36,743 bases of DNA from Bacillota bacterium (GTDB lineage: Bacteria > Bacillota_I > Bacilli_A > ML615J-28 > CAG-698). Positions 25,446 to 34,600 of this stretch are shown here, in pieces. The notes beneath the pieces were generated by a model. The model ran no database searches. It was not told the DNA's origin and saw only the letters and a list, made by a program, of their open reading frames with translations. How positions within the stretch are numbered: position 1 is the first letter of the stretch; each line of letters starts with the position of its first letter. The position numbers and the translations under genes are program-made. Location of the stretch: positions 1 to 36,743 of the forward strand of contig JAEEHM010000065.1 of the NCBI GenBank assembly GCA_016280895.1, given 5' to 3'.

Positions 25446-26111
25446 ATGAGCGAAAACAAATTAAATAAGAATAGTTCTATTGATAGAGTGATATCAAAAA
25501 CTAAATATAATCGAGGTGAACATAAAAAGTTCTATTTATTTCATTTATTCCATAGAACTCAAACATTATATTTTATGTTTGCGTTAATTATATTTTTATT
25601 AGTTTTAACTATTGTTAATGTAGCTAAGCAACAAAATGTAGTATTTTCATGTATTATGTTTGGTGTTACATGTGCAATGGTTCCTATTCTTATTATATCT
25701 AAGATTAATCAAGTTGTTAAACAAGAAACACCTGAGCGTGTTAAATCAACTGACACAATTGAAGTTACAAAATCTAAAATTACAAGATCTAATGATGTTA
25801 CATCTGGTAAGGCTGTAGTTGGATGGAATAATATTGATTGCGTATGTGAAAATGATAAATTTATCTATATCTATTTAACTGATCAATCTGGCTTATTTAT
25901 TAAAAAAGAAGATATAGTAGAGGGCGATGTTGAAACATTTAGAAAGCTTGCTATCAATAATATGAAGGTTGATAAGAGAGGTCGTATTTTATATAAAAGA
26001 TATCAAAGTGTTGGAAAAGCTTATCGTCTTGAACAAAATGAGCTTAAGAAACAAAAAAGAAAAGAAGCTAAGGCCCAAAAAGCATTAGAAAAGAAAAAGG
26101 AAAAGAAGTAG
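25446..26111 (+). CDS. YcxB-like membrane protein
   Basis: 221 residues. Two membrane helices (about 40-60 and 66-86) are followed by a cytoplasmic domain with VVGWNNIDCVCENDKFIYIY and FIKKEDIVEGDVETFRKLA, the pattern of YcxB-type C-terminal domains ('W..i....e..d.iyly......iPK..f'). The tail from about residue 195 is a Lys/Glu-rich helix. GAGGT precedes the ATG. The next gene starts immediately after its stop. Function of the family is unknown. Confidence 0.75.
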   Translation: MSENKLNKNSSIDRVISKTKYNRGEHKKFYLFHLFHRTQTLYFMFALIIFLLVLTIVNVAKQQNVVFSCIMFGVTCAMVPILIISKINQVVKQETPERVKSTDTIEVTKSKITRSNDVTSGKAVVGWNNIDCVCENDKFIYIYLTDQSGLFIKKEDIVEGDVETFRKLAINNMKVDKRGRILYKRYQSVGKAYRLEQNELKKQKRKEAKAQKALEKKKEKK

Positions 26112-26645
26112 ATGAACGATAATAATGATTTTAAATCTTGGTATTTAGAAAATGCTTCCTTATTTGAAGAATTACATAATAAAAATTCTGTACTTTTTTA
26201 TCATGTTAAAGATATTATTGATTCACTTGCTTATATTGATCATATGATTGAAAATGATAATGCAAGTTCAGAATTATATGATATATTTGATACTGGTTAT
26301 GCATATTTATATGCTTACATCAATGAATTAAAGATATATCTAAATAATTATTTTGATAATGATATGAATGAATTATTAAAATATGAAGTATTTTTAAGAT
26401 ATTGTTTTTACTTAAATGATATAAAAGATTTATTAATTGATGAAAACATATATAATGGAGATATCAAAGAAGAAATTGATTATATCTTAAATGATATTGA
26501 AGAAGTATTGAAAAAGAATAAATTAAAAGATGAAATGTTGCTAGATGAATATGATTCAAGGATAGAAATAGTTATTCCTAAAGACAAGCATATTCAAACT
26601 ATTCCAGAGATTTTTTCAACTGTTGTTGATAATTTAGAAGTATAA
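26112..26645 (+). CDS. Acidic helical protein of unknown function
   Basis: 177 residues, soluble, very rich in Asp, Glu, Asn and Tyr, and probably all helical (no signal or membrane segment). No family recognised. It begins directly after the stop of the YcxB-like gene, so the two are co-translated, which suggests a shared but unknown role. Confidence 0.65.
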   Translation: MNDNNDFKSWYLENASLFEELHNKNSVLFYHVKDIIDSLAYIDHMIENDNASSELYDIFDTGYAYLYAYINELKIYLNNYFDNDMNELLKYEVFLRYCFYLNDIKDLLIDENIYNGDIKEEIDYILNDIEEVLKKNKLKDEMLLDEYDSRIEIVIPKDKHIQTIPEIFSTVVDNLEV

Positions 26646-26680
26646 TAACTTAAAAATATCTTAAAAAATACCGATTTTTA

Positions 26681-26710
26681 TTGACAGGATATTAGCATAT
26701 ATCTTATAAT
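26681..26710 (+). promoter_or_regulatory. Promoter of the riboswitch-flotillin unit
   Basis: A perfect TTGACA (26681-26686), an 18-bp spacer and a perfect TATAAT (26705-26710). The start near 26717 is about 15 nt before the riboswitch. Confidence 0.85.
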
Positions 26711-26731
26711 TATATTGTAAGTGAATATTAA

Positions 26732-26819
26732 CTAAAAGGGAGTAGAATACCTCAATTTGGTTTTTAATATCGTCAGGACGATTGAATCCGGTATTAAATT
26801 AAATTTCGAGACTTTTAAT
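26732..26819 (+). ncRNA. yybP-ykoY-like (Mn2+) riboswitch
   Basis: The order of conserved pieces fits the manganese-sensing yybP-ykoY aptamer. There is a P1 5' strand with AAAAGGGAGTAG (26734-26745), a small P2 hairpin ATACC/GGT, then TTTAATATCGTCA (26763-26775) and CCGGTATTAAA (26788-26798), whose arms form P3 with the UCGUCA and CCGG loop sequences. CGAGACTTTTAA (26808-26819) closes P1. The P1 3' strand is also the first arm of the terminator at 26809-26845, so the two structures exclude each other; metal binding would then favour read-through. Assigned by eye from the remembered consensus. Confidence 0.78.
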
Positions 26820-26845
26820 CGATTGCGATTAAAGGTCTTTTTTTA
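26809..26845 (+). terminator. Riboswitch expression-platform terminator
   Basis: AGACTTTTAATCG (26809-26821) pairs with CGATTAAAGGTCT (26826-26838) over 13 bp, with one U-G, followed by T7. Its first arm contains the P1 closing strand of the aptamer. Confidence 0.88.
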
Positions 26846-26899
26846 GCTTTATTCATTTAAATGTATCCATTTTAATAATGTGAGAATGGGGGTTATATT

Positions 26900-28411
26900 A
26901 TGAAAACATTATTATTTTTATTGAGTACTCCAGTATTGATTGGAGTTGTTGTTGGCATTGCTGTAGTATTATTGATTCTATTTATTGCAAGTGGCTATGT
27001 AAAAGCTGCACCTGATACAGCAATAATTATAAGTGGTCTTGGCAAAAGAAAGATTTTGATTGGTAAAGCTGGTTTTAAGATTCCTTTCTTTCAAAGAATC
27101 GATAAATTATCTTTAAGAGTATTCCAAGTTGATATTAAGACAGATGAATCTATTCCAACATCTAACTTTATTAACATCAAAGTTGATGGTGTTGCTAATT
27201 TAAAGATTTCTTCTGATCCAAAATTATTAGATTTAGCTGCTGAATCTATTTTGAATATGAGCGAAGGTGATTTGATTGCACAAGTTCAACAAGTGCTTCA
27301 AGGTAATATGCGTGAAATTATTGGTACTGTTGATATTAAAAGACTTGTTCAAGATAGACAAGGTGTTGCTCAATCAGTAAAAGAAAATGTAGTTCCTGAT
27401 ATGGCTAAGATGGGAATTGAAGTTGTTAATTTCAATATTCAATCATTCTCTGATGACAATCATGTTATTGAAAATTTAGGTATTGATAATATTTCACAAA
27501 TTTCTAAGGATGCTGCTATCGCAAAAGCAAATGCTGATAGAGATGTTACAATTGCGAAGGCTTTAGCTGAAGAAGCTGCTAACAGACAAAGAGTTGAGGC
27601 TAATCAATTGATTATTGAACAAAACACTGAGCTTTCTTTGAAGCAATCTTCTCTAAAACAAAAAACAGATACAGCACAAGCTACTGCAGATGCTGCATAT
27701 GCAATTGAGGAACAAAAGAGAAAACAAGAAATCAATATCGCACAAATCAATGCTGATATTGCTAAAAGAGAAAGAGAAGTTGAATTAGGTCAAAAAGAAG
27801 TAGAATTACAAGAGAGAAAGTTACAAGCACAAATTAATAAACAAGCTGAAGCTGAAAAATATGCTGCTGAACAAAAAGCTATTGCTGATTTATTTACTCG
27901 TCAAAAAGCAGCTGAAGCTAAAAAATATGAGCTTGAACAAGAAGCTGAGATGCAAAAGATCAGAGCTGAAGCTGATAAGGTTGCTAAAGAAAAAGCAGCT
28001 GAGGCTTTAAAGATTGAAGCATTAGCTAAAAAAGAAGCTGCACTTGCAGAGGCTGCTGGAATTGAGGCTAAGGGTAAGGCTGAAGCAGATGCTATTAAAG
28101 CAAAAGCAGATGCTATGAAACAATATGGTGAGGCTGCAACACTTCAATTAATTCTAGATTCTAATGTGTTACCTGAAATGATTAAAGCATATTCAGAACC
28201 AATGGCATCTGCTATGTCTAAGATTGATTCTATCACTATGTATGGTGAAGGTAATACTGCTAAATTAAATGAAGAGATTACTAAAAATGGAACTCAAATT
28301 ATTAAAGGATTAGAATCTGCTACTGGTTTAGATATCAAATCTTTAATAGCTGGTTATTTAGGTGGTAAATTAATCACTAAAAAAGAAGAAGAAAAGACTG
28401 AAGAAAAGTAA
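26900..28411 (+). CDS. floT: Flotillin-like SPFH membrane-domain protein
   Basis: 503 residues. One N-terminal membrane helix (about 10-31), then an SPFH/Band 7 domain (YVKAAPDTAIIISGLGKRKILIGKAGFKIPFFQRIDKL... to ...VVNFNIQSFSDDN), and a long Ala/Glu/Lys coiled-coil (about 195-420) with the EA-rich repeats of flotillins. The C-terminal segment (AATLQLILDSNVLPEMIKAYSEPMA) is also flotillin-like. It organises membrane microdomains, as YuaG/FloT does in Bacillus. The ribosome site is a GGGGG string (26888-26892). Control by a manganese-type riboswitch upstream is unusual for this family; no NfeD partner gene is adjacent. Confidence 0.92.
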   Translation: MKTLLFLLSTPVLIGVVVGIAVVLLILFIASGYVKAAPDTAIIISGLGKRKILIGKAGFKIPFFQRIDKLSLRVFQVDIKTDESIPTSNFINIKVDGVANLKISSDPKLLDLAAESILNMSEGDLIAQVQQVLQGNMREIIGTVDIKRLVQDRQGVAQSVKENVVPDMAKMGIEVVNFNIQSFSDDNHVIENLGIDNISQISKDAAIAKANADRDVTIAKALAEEAANRQRVEANQLIIEQNTELSLKQSSLKQKTDTAQATADAAYAIEEQKRKQEINIAQINADIAKREREVELGQKEVELQERKLQAQINKQAEAEKYAAEQKAIADLFTRQKAAEAKKYELEQEAEMQKIRAEADKVAKEKAAEALKIEALAKKEAALAEAAGIEAKGKAEADAIKAKADAMKQYGEAATLQLILDSNVLPEMIKAYSEPMASAMSKIDSITMYGEGNTAKLNEEITKNGTQIIKGLESATGLDIKSLIAGYLGGKLITKKEEEKTEEK

Positions 28412-28416
28412 AAAAA

Positions 28417-28447
28417 GAGAGCTTAATATTCAATATTAAGCTCTTTT
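28417..28447. terminator. Intrinsic terminator between floT and lysS
   Basis: GAGCTTAATATT (28419-28430) pairs with AATATTAAGCTC (28432-28443), with T4 and T-rich sequence after. A-rich sequence before it lets it serve the convergent lysS as well. Confidence 0.88.
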
Positions 28448-28460
28448 CTTATATATATAA

Positions 28461-29945
28461 TTAGTTTTGTTTACGCATTTGTGGGAATAGTAGTACATCA
28501 CGAATTGATTCAGTACCAGAAAGTAACATTACTAATCTATCAATACCGATACCAATTCCACCTGTAGGTGGCATACCATATTCTAATGCATCTAAGAAGT
28601 CTTCATCGATTTCACATGCTTCTTCATTTCCTAATTCTTTTTCCTTTAATTGATTTTCGAATCTTGTTCTTTGATCAATTGGATCGTTTAATTCAGTGAA
28701 GGCATTTCCATATTCATGTTTACAGATGAATAATTCAAATCTTTCTGTAAATCTTTCATCTTTGCTCTTTTTAGCAAGAGGAGATATTTCAATTGGATGT
28801 CCATACACAATTGTTGGTTGAATTAATGTTTCTTCAACATATTTTTCAAAGAATAGGTTGATGATATGTCCATATGATTCTTCATGTTTTTCTACTTTGA
28901 TATCATGCTTTTTCGCAAGTTCTAATGCTTCAGCTGTATCTTTCACTTGATAGAAGTCTACACCACATGCTTCTTTGATAGCATCTACCATATGGATACG
29001 TTTGAATGGTACACCTAAATCAATTGTGTAGCCTTGGAAATCAACAGTAGTAGTACCAATGCATTCTTTAGCGATATATCTAAATGAATTTTCAACAAGA
29101 TCCATCATTCCATACATATCTGAATATGCAAGATATGCTTCCATTGTAGTGAATTCCGGATTATGAGTTGCATCCATTCCTTCATTTCTAAATTGACGGC
29201 CAATTTCATATACTGCTTCCATGCCACCAACGATTAGACGTTTAAGTGCAAGTTCAGTTGCAATACGTAAATAGAAATTAGAATCTAGTGCATTATAATG
29301 TGTGATGAATGGACGAGCATTAGCTCCACCTAGTATTGGATGTAACATTGATGTTTCTACTTCTACGAAGCCATTATCATCCATATATTTTTGAAGTGCA
29401 CGAATGATTTTTGGTCTTAAGAAAGCTACACGTTTTGAATTCTCGTTCATGATTAAATCAACATAACGATGTCTTCTTGCTTCTTCACGGTCTTGTAGTC
29501 CATGGAATTTTTCAGGAAGTGGACGAAGTGCTTTAGCAAGATGTGTATATTTTAAAGCTTTAACTGTTACCTCACCAGTATTTGTGATCATTACTTCTCC
29601 ATTAATACCAATGATATCACCAATATCAGCCTTATCATATAAATAGAATTCATCTTCTGTTAAAGCATCTTGTCTAACATAGATTTGGATTAAGCCATAT
29701 TTATCTTGAATATGCATAAAGCCAGCTTTTCCTTTTCCACGTTTTGACATAATACGTCCAGCTACTGATGCAGGAATGTGCATTTCATGTAATTGTTCCT
29801 TATCAGCATCTTTGTATTTTTCTTTTAGATCGATTGAATAATCACATCTTTCGAATCTTTGACCGAATGGATCAACACCTCTTTCTCTTAAATCATTCAT
29901 CTTTTGACGTCTTACTATTTCTTGATCGTTTAATTCTTGTGCCAT
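28461..29945 (-). CDS. lysS: Lysyl-tRNA synthetase, class II
   Basis: 494 residues, full-length class II LysRS. The N-terminal OB-fold anticodon domain (about 55-160, with [21 protein letters not shown]) precedes the catalytic domain; motif 2 is [20 protein letters not shown] and motif 3 [21 protein letters not shown] lies 8-10 nt before the ATG. The leader is short, with no T-box. Monocistronic. Confidence 0.97.
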   Translation of the reverse strand: MAQELNDQEIVRRQKMNDLRERGVDPFGQRFERCDYSIDLKEKYKDADKEQLHEMHIPASVAGRIMSKRGKGKAGFMHIQDKYGLIQIYVRQDALTEDEFYLYDKADIGDIIGINGEVMITNTGEVTVKALKYTHLAKALRPLPEKFHGLQDREEARRHRYVDLIMNENSKRVAFLRPKIIRALQKYMDDNGFVEVETSMLHPILGGANARPFITHYNALDSNFYLRIATELALKRLIVGGMEAVYEIGRQFRNEGMDATHNPEFTTMEAYLAYSDMYGMMDLVENSFRYIAKECIGTTTVDFQGYTIDLGVPFKRIHMVDAIKEACGVDFYQVKDTAEALELAKKHDIKVEKHEESYGHIINLFFEKYVEETLIQPTIVYGHPIEISPLAKKSKDERFTERFELFICKHEYGNAFTELNDPIDQRTRFENQLKEKELGNEEACEIDEDFLDALEYGMPPTGGIGIGIDRLVMLLSGTESIRDVLLFPQMRKQN

Positions 29946-29975
29946 ATAATTAATGACCTCCTTTAAATCTATCTT

Positions 29976-30004
29976 ATTATATCATAATCTTATAATTTTT
30001 ACAA
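29976..30004 (-). promoter_or_regulatory. lysS promoter
   Basis: On the minus strand TTGTAA (30004-29999), a 17-bp spacer, TATAAT (29981-29976), about 30 nt before the start codon. Confidence 0.75.
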
Positions 30005-30030
30005 GAATTATTGTTGTCACATATTTTTTA

Positions 30031-30059
30031 TTGTAATTTTTTAATATTTATTATATAAT
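30031..30059 (+). promoter_or_regulatory. Promoter of the gene at 30077
   Basis: TTGTAA (30031-30036), a 17-bp spacer and TATAAT (30054-30059). It is divergent from the lysS promoter and gives a very short leader. Confidence 0.7.
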
Positions 30060-30076
30060 TTCTAAAAGAGGTTTGT

Positions 30077-30616
30077 ATGAAATATTTTATTATTGCGCTT
30101 ATTATATTAGCATTTATTGTGTTGTGTTTTATTATTGGAAATATTATTACAAGTAAAAAGATTTTTAAATTTCTTAATTCATTTAATGATAGATACCAAC
30201 TTATTAAAGCAAAAAGAAAATCATATGATTATGTTTTAAGAACTGATGATTTAGATATCTATTTATGTGTTTTGAAAGTTCCTAAGCACTGTGAGATTTG
30301 TATCAACTCAAAAGAGACTTGGAAGTTGTCATATTCATTTACTAAAAATGATCCAGGTAAAGCATATTCTTCATTTAGATATCTAAATGAAATTGAATAT
30401 TTCTTGAAAAATGATATTATTACTAAAAGACCTTATTTGAAAGTTGTTTTTCTTTATAAGAGATGCGATAAGATTGTAAGATATTTAAATGAAACTGAGC
30501 TTGATGTTATTGATATTAATAAAAGTCCATATGGCTATAAGATTACATCTTTAGAAAATTTTAGTGCTGATTTAGATATTTTATTAAAAAAAACAATTGA
30601 CAATAAGGAAAAATAA
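30077..30616 (+). CDS. Membrane-anchored protein of unknown function
   Basis: 179 residues with one N-terminal membrane helix (about 3-25) and a mixed alpha/beta cytoplasmic domain. The latter contains YLCVLKVPKHCEICINSKETW and LKVVFLYKRCDKIVRYLNE, which hint at a nuclease-like or adaptor fold, but no catalytic motif can be named. AGAGG is before the ATG. The perfect tRNA promoter begins inside its last codons. Unassigned. Confidence 0.65.
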   Translation: MKYFIIALIILAFIVLCFIIGNIITSKKIFKFLNSFNDRYQLIKAKRKSYDYVLRTDDLDIYLCVLKVPKHCEICINSKETWKLSYSFTKNDPGKAYSSFRYLNEIEYFLKNDIITKRPYLKVVFLYKRCDKIVRYLNETELDVIDINKSPYGYKITSLENFSADLDILLKKTIDNKEK

Positions 30617-30625
30617 TAGTATAAT
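30597..30625 (+). promoter_or_regulatory. tRNA operon promoter
   Basis: Consensus TTGACA (30597-30602), a 17-bp spacer and TATAAT (30620-30625), overlapping the 3' end of the preceding gene. Confidence 0.88.
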
Positions 30626-30661
30626 AATATAGCAATCGAGATTATATACTTGTGTGCTGAT

Positions 30662-30746
30662 GGAGAGATAGCGAAGTGGCTAAACGCGGTGGACTGTAAA
30701 TCCACTCTCAACGAGTTCGATGGTTCGAATCCATCTCTCTCCACCA
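30662..30746 (+). tRNA. tRNA-Tyr (anticodon GTA)
   Basis: 85 nt with a long variable arm (class II), as expected for bacterial tRNA-Tyr. The acceptor GGAGAGA pairs with TCTCTCC, the anticodon stem-loop reads GGACTGTAAATCC, the T arm has GGTTCGAATCC, and the CCA end is encoded (30744-30746). Confidence 0.97.
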
Positions 30747-30761
30747 TTTTTATTTTAAGGT

Positions 30762-30836
30762 AGGGCTTTAGCCAAGCGGTAAGGCATCAGACTTTGACTC
30801 TGACATTCACTGGTTCAAATCCAGTAAGCCCTGCCA
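30762..30836 (+). tRNA. tRNA-Gln (anticodon TTG)
   Basis: 75 nt. The acceptor AGGGCTT pairs with AAGCCCT, with discriminator G and encoded CCA. The D arm is GCCAAGCGGTAAGGC, the anticodon loop CTTTGAC, and the T arm GGTTCAAATCC. It lies 15 nt after tRNA-Tyr in the same transcript. The first pair is A-U; Gln tRNAs usually have U1. Confidence 0.96.
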
Positions 30837-30849
30837 TTCAAGAGTAATT

Positions 30850-30877
30850 GTTTGATATTTATATATCAAACTTTTTT
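30850..30877 (+). terminator. Intrinsic terminator of the tRNA operon
   Basis: GTTTGATAT pairs with ATATCAAAC (9 bp), 4-nt loop, then TTTTTT. Confidence 0.9.
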
Positions 30878-30957
30878 ATTTTTAAAGAATCAATTAAAGA
30901 TAAAATGAATATAAAAAAACGAGTAGTAGTTTTCATGTAAGCAAAGGAGAAAGAGGC

Positions 30958-31002
30958 ATGAAGAAAAATCAGTTTATTACATATGAGTATCTTATTCATT
31001 AA
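30958..31002 (+). pseudogene. 14-codon reading frame with strong ribosome site, possible gene remnant
   Basis: AAAGGAGA (30943-30950) is ideally placed 8 nt before an ATG that opens MKKNQFITYEYLIH and stops. The start resembles the beginning of small unannotated proteins of Firmicutes beginning 'MKKxxFxxYEY', so it may be what is left of a gene, or a real small peptide. No promoter is clear. Confidence 0.3.
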
Positions 31003-31022
31003 ATATAGAAAATAGCTAATAA

Positions 31023-31052
31023 TTGACATTAATAATTGCAGTATGTTAGAAT
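31023..31052 (+). promoter_or_regulatory. Promoter of the lipoprotein-protease operon
   Basis: Consensus TTGACA (31023-31028), an 18-bp spacer and TAGAAT (31047-31052) with an upstream TG (extended -10). Confidence 0.75.
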
Positions 31053-31090
31053 ACTAATGAAATATATTAATGTGAAGAGGTGGCTGAAAT

Positions 31091-31660
31091 ATGAAAAAGT
31101 TTTTAATTATAGTAACTTTGCTATGTTTACTACTTTTGTGCGGATGTAAGAACAAGCAAGAATTGCCATATGATGCTCAATTGCTTTTTGTTGGCAGCTG
31201 CCACCATCGTTACGCCAAATTATTAACAGAAGAATTTGAAAAAGATAATAAAATTAAAGGTGGCTCATATAGCAATCCCGAATATAATGGGAATAATGAT
31301 GAATACATTTATAATGATGAAGGCCCTGAATACATATTAAAAATCATACGTTCTAAAGAGGAAGAGGAAAAGATATTGAATAAAGAATATAGAACCTATG
31401 ATATAGATTATGAGAAAGAATTGCTAATACTATATATAAAAGTATCTATGAATTGTGCTTTTTATTTGAATGATTTAGCTCTAGAAGAATGTGAGGAAAA
31501 ATCAACACTGAAGATATATTTTGATTATAAAATAGTTGATTCCACACAACCACATCAAAGAGCATTTTTAGTGAAAATAGAAGCGATTGAATTTGATGAA
31601 GTGAATTTTCTTTTTAATAAAACCACTTCTAATGAATTTAGTTTAGGGAGAAAGAAATGA
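31091..31660 (+). CDS. Lipoprotein coupled to the secreted protease
   Basis: 189 residues. The signal MKKFLIIVTLLCLLLLCGC ends in a lipobox with lipidated Cys19. The mature part is small, acidic, with a Cys in GSCHH and one in SMNCAFYL. No family recognised. AGAGGTGG precedes the ATG. The stop overlaps the start of the protease gene as ATGA. By position it could be a protease inhibitor or secretion helper, as inhibitor genes often sit next to streptopain-like proteases; there is no sequence proof. Confidence 0.75.
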   Translation: MKKFLIIVTLLCLLLLCGCKNKQELPYDAQLLFVGSCHHRYAKLLTEEFEKDNKIKGGSYSNPEYNGNNDEYIYNDEGPEYILKIIRSKEEEEKILNKEYRTYDIDYEKELLILYIKVSMNCAFYLNDLALEECEEKSTLKIYFDYKIVDSTQPHQRAFLVKIEAIEFDEVNFLFNKTTSNEFSLGRKK

Positions 31661-34600
31661 TAAGAAGATTTATTTTACTATTTATTATTACTTGCAGTCT
31701 TTTATTTTTTATTTTTTTATATGGAAAAAACAACTCCATTCAAGCATTTTCAGCAGAAATTAGCACCAAGGAGTTGGAAGTATATACAAAAAAAATGTGT
31801 AAAACTTTAGGCCCGTTAGAAATAGAGAGTGTAGAATTTTTATATGGTTTTAATGATTCGCCCGATTTCGTATATTTTGATTTTAAAACAAACGGGTATG
31901 CTATATTTTTTAAAGAAACATTTGAATTAATGGAATACTCATATCAAAATAATTTAAACTTTTCCAAAGAGAAAAAAAGAAAGTATTATGCAGGTCCAAG
32001 TAATTATTATGAAAAAGAAGGAAATTCTTATATTTCTATAATTACAGGAACCGAATTGATAATAAAAAATGAAGATGCTAAAAACTATTCATTGCAGTTA
32101 TACGATTTGTTTAACAGAAATGTTCATCAAAGAGAAGAAATAATGATAAATGTTAAACAGAAAAACGACAAATCCTTATTAAATAATATAAATGAAGATT
32201 ATGTAAATAGAAATTGTAGCAAAGCAATACCATCTTTTGATGAAGAAAACATGATTGACGCGAGTCCTCCGGGTTCAGTTGATACAGTATATATTAATAA
32301 TTATAATTATTTCTTTCTAAACCCATTACATGGGGAAAATGTTCATGGAACATGTGGGTCGGTGGCTACTCAGTTATTACTTAGCTATAACAATTACTAT
32401 AATGATAGAAGGATTATTTCTCCCGAATATTTAAATGGCGGATGGAAAACTATTAATAATGGTGATATTTTTGATAGAACAAATTATTATTTTCCAGAAA
32501 GAGATCCAAATGTAACTTCAAATCCTAATAACGCTAATTCCCAGTTATTGGGAAGTAATATTGATTATTATAATGAAATAATTTCGATTATCGAACCTTC
32601 TGGATTACCTGCGAACTGCGTACATACTATTGGACCAAACGGAGAAATTATTCATAGTCATAATGGCAGCAGTTATGGCGATGTATGCTACGGACTTGAA
32701 GATATTTTGAATCTTGAACTAGATGATTCGGATTATACAATTAATTCAGATACAAAAATTTGGTTTTTTGGCTGGTCACCAATTAGTTCTATCCCGATAA
32801 AAAATGAAATAAATAACAATAGGCCTTTAATAATTGGCATGAATCAAAATTTAGATTCTATTAATCATTGGGTAGTAGGTTATGGATATCAAAACTATAC
32901 ATATCCTGGAGGTGGAACTTATTCGGGATATATTGTTCATATGGGTTGGGATAGCGATAGTAATAATATATGGATTAACGAATCGTGGTGTGATTCATAT
33001 ATTGCTTTAACAATGAATCATACGCATAATTATAGTCAGACATTCAATATAATAAATAACGAAGACATTGAAATGCGTTGTACTATATGTAATCATAGGA
33101 CAACAGAAGATATTTATGATTATGTAAATAACACTATTACTGGATTTAATCATTTAATTACTGGCGATATTATCATTCCTGATTCAATCAACGGAAATAC
33201 AATAACAGCAATTTCGTCAAATGCATTTTGCGGTTTCACGTCAATAGAATCAATCACTATTCCATCAACACTCACAAATATTGGATCAAATGCATTTTAT
33301 GGTTGCACTTCATTAGAAGAAGTTGTAATTAATAGATCGGAGAAGCCAATTACTAGTTTAGGGTTAAATGCTTTTGATAATTGCGCATCAAATCTTACAA
33401 TTACAGTTCCTACTAATAGAGTATGTGAATATAAAAACACTCCATTTTGGTCTAGTTATAGAGATAAGATTGTGCCATCTTCTCCAATAGCCAATCATCT
33501 AGATTTAGATTGTATGGTTAATGATGATGTAACAACATTTCTATATGCAGGTTACAACAAATTATATCGACTTGATGTAGAATGTGATGGTTGGTATACA
33601 ATATCATGTACAAGCGGTACCCACTATAATATTTATAATTCTAATATGGTAAAAATTGCAGGTGCTTATGATACTTATGAATTAACTCTTAATGAAGGTA
33701 CATATTACATAGATATTGAATGGGAAAATCCAACTGATTCAGGTTATGCTACACTACATTTTTTAAATAAAGGAATAAATGTTTCTGATAATATTACAAA
33801 CAATATCTTACCTCATTTGCATCAAGTAAGTTTTGGTGATTATAGAGTGAGATTAAAATATAACAATACTCAAGGAGCAGGATATTATAAGTTTACTCTA
33901 ACTGCAACATCAAGTAATAGTAATCCAGTAGAATATATTTTAGGCGCTATAACGATGTATACTGCTTTTGATAGAGATGGCGCCATGAACAAATATAGCG
34001 ATGATAAATATACACTGTCTGCTGAAAGTCTAGCAGGTGAAAATAGCATGGTTGTGTATTTAACGAGCAATGGATATTACTATTTTGATGTAAAAATGAA
34101 TACTAATAGTTTATCTAGCTTAGTTTTGAATATTACACCATATATTAGTTCTGACATAGATTTGTTTGATTGTAGTGTATCATCAAATCATGATATAGAT
34201 ATAATCAATGCTAACGTAAAAGGCGATTATTTTCAAAAAAAGGTCTTAAAACAGAAAGGAAAGTTTAAAATATCGTTTACCTACACTGATCCTGATCCAA
34301 ACAATATTAGCTCATCAGATGTAGTTGTGGTAGTAACTAAAGTAACATATAACGCGAACACAAATACATATAGTTTCACAAATGTTTATAGTGCTAATTT
34401 TTGCGAAGTAGATGTGTTATTTACTAGTTATATTTTTGAAGATTCAAAGGAGTTAGATGCAGGAACTTATCATATTGGATATTTTAATAATACAGATTGT
34501 GCCAATATAAAAGTTGATTTTGAACGTAAAATTACTCAATATGGTAGTTACAACCTAATATCAGATCCTGATGCAAATGAAGATTATGGAAGTGAAGTAA

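Noticed and set aside
29946-29975. T-box leader for lysS
   Set aside because: The distance from promoter to start codon is about 30 nt, too short for a T-box.
30535-30747. Minus-strand open frame of 70 codons across the tRNA-Tyr gene
   Set aside because: It is the antisense of tRNA-Tyr and of the end of the preceding gene; such frames (RDGFEPSNS...) are well-known false proteins.
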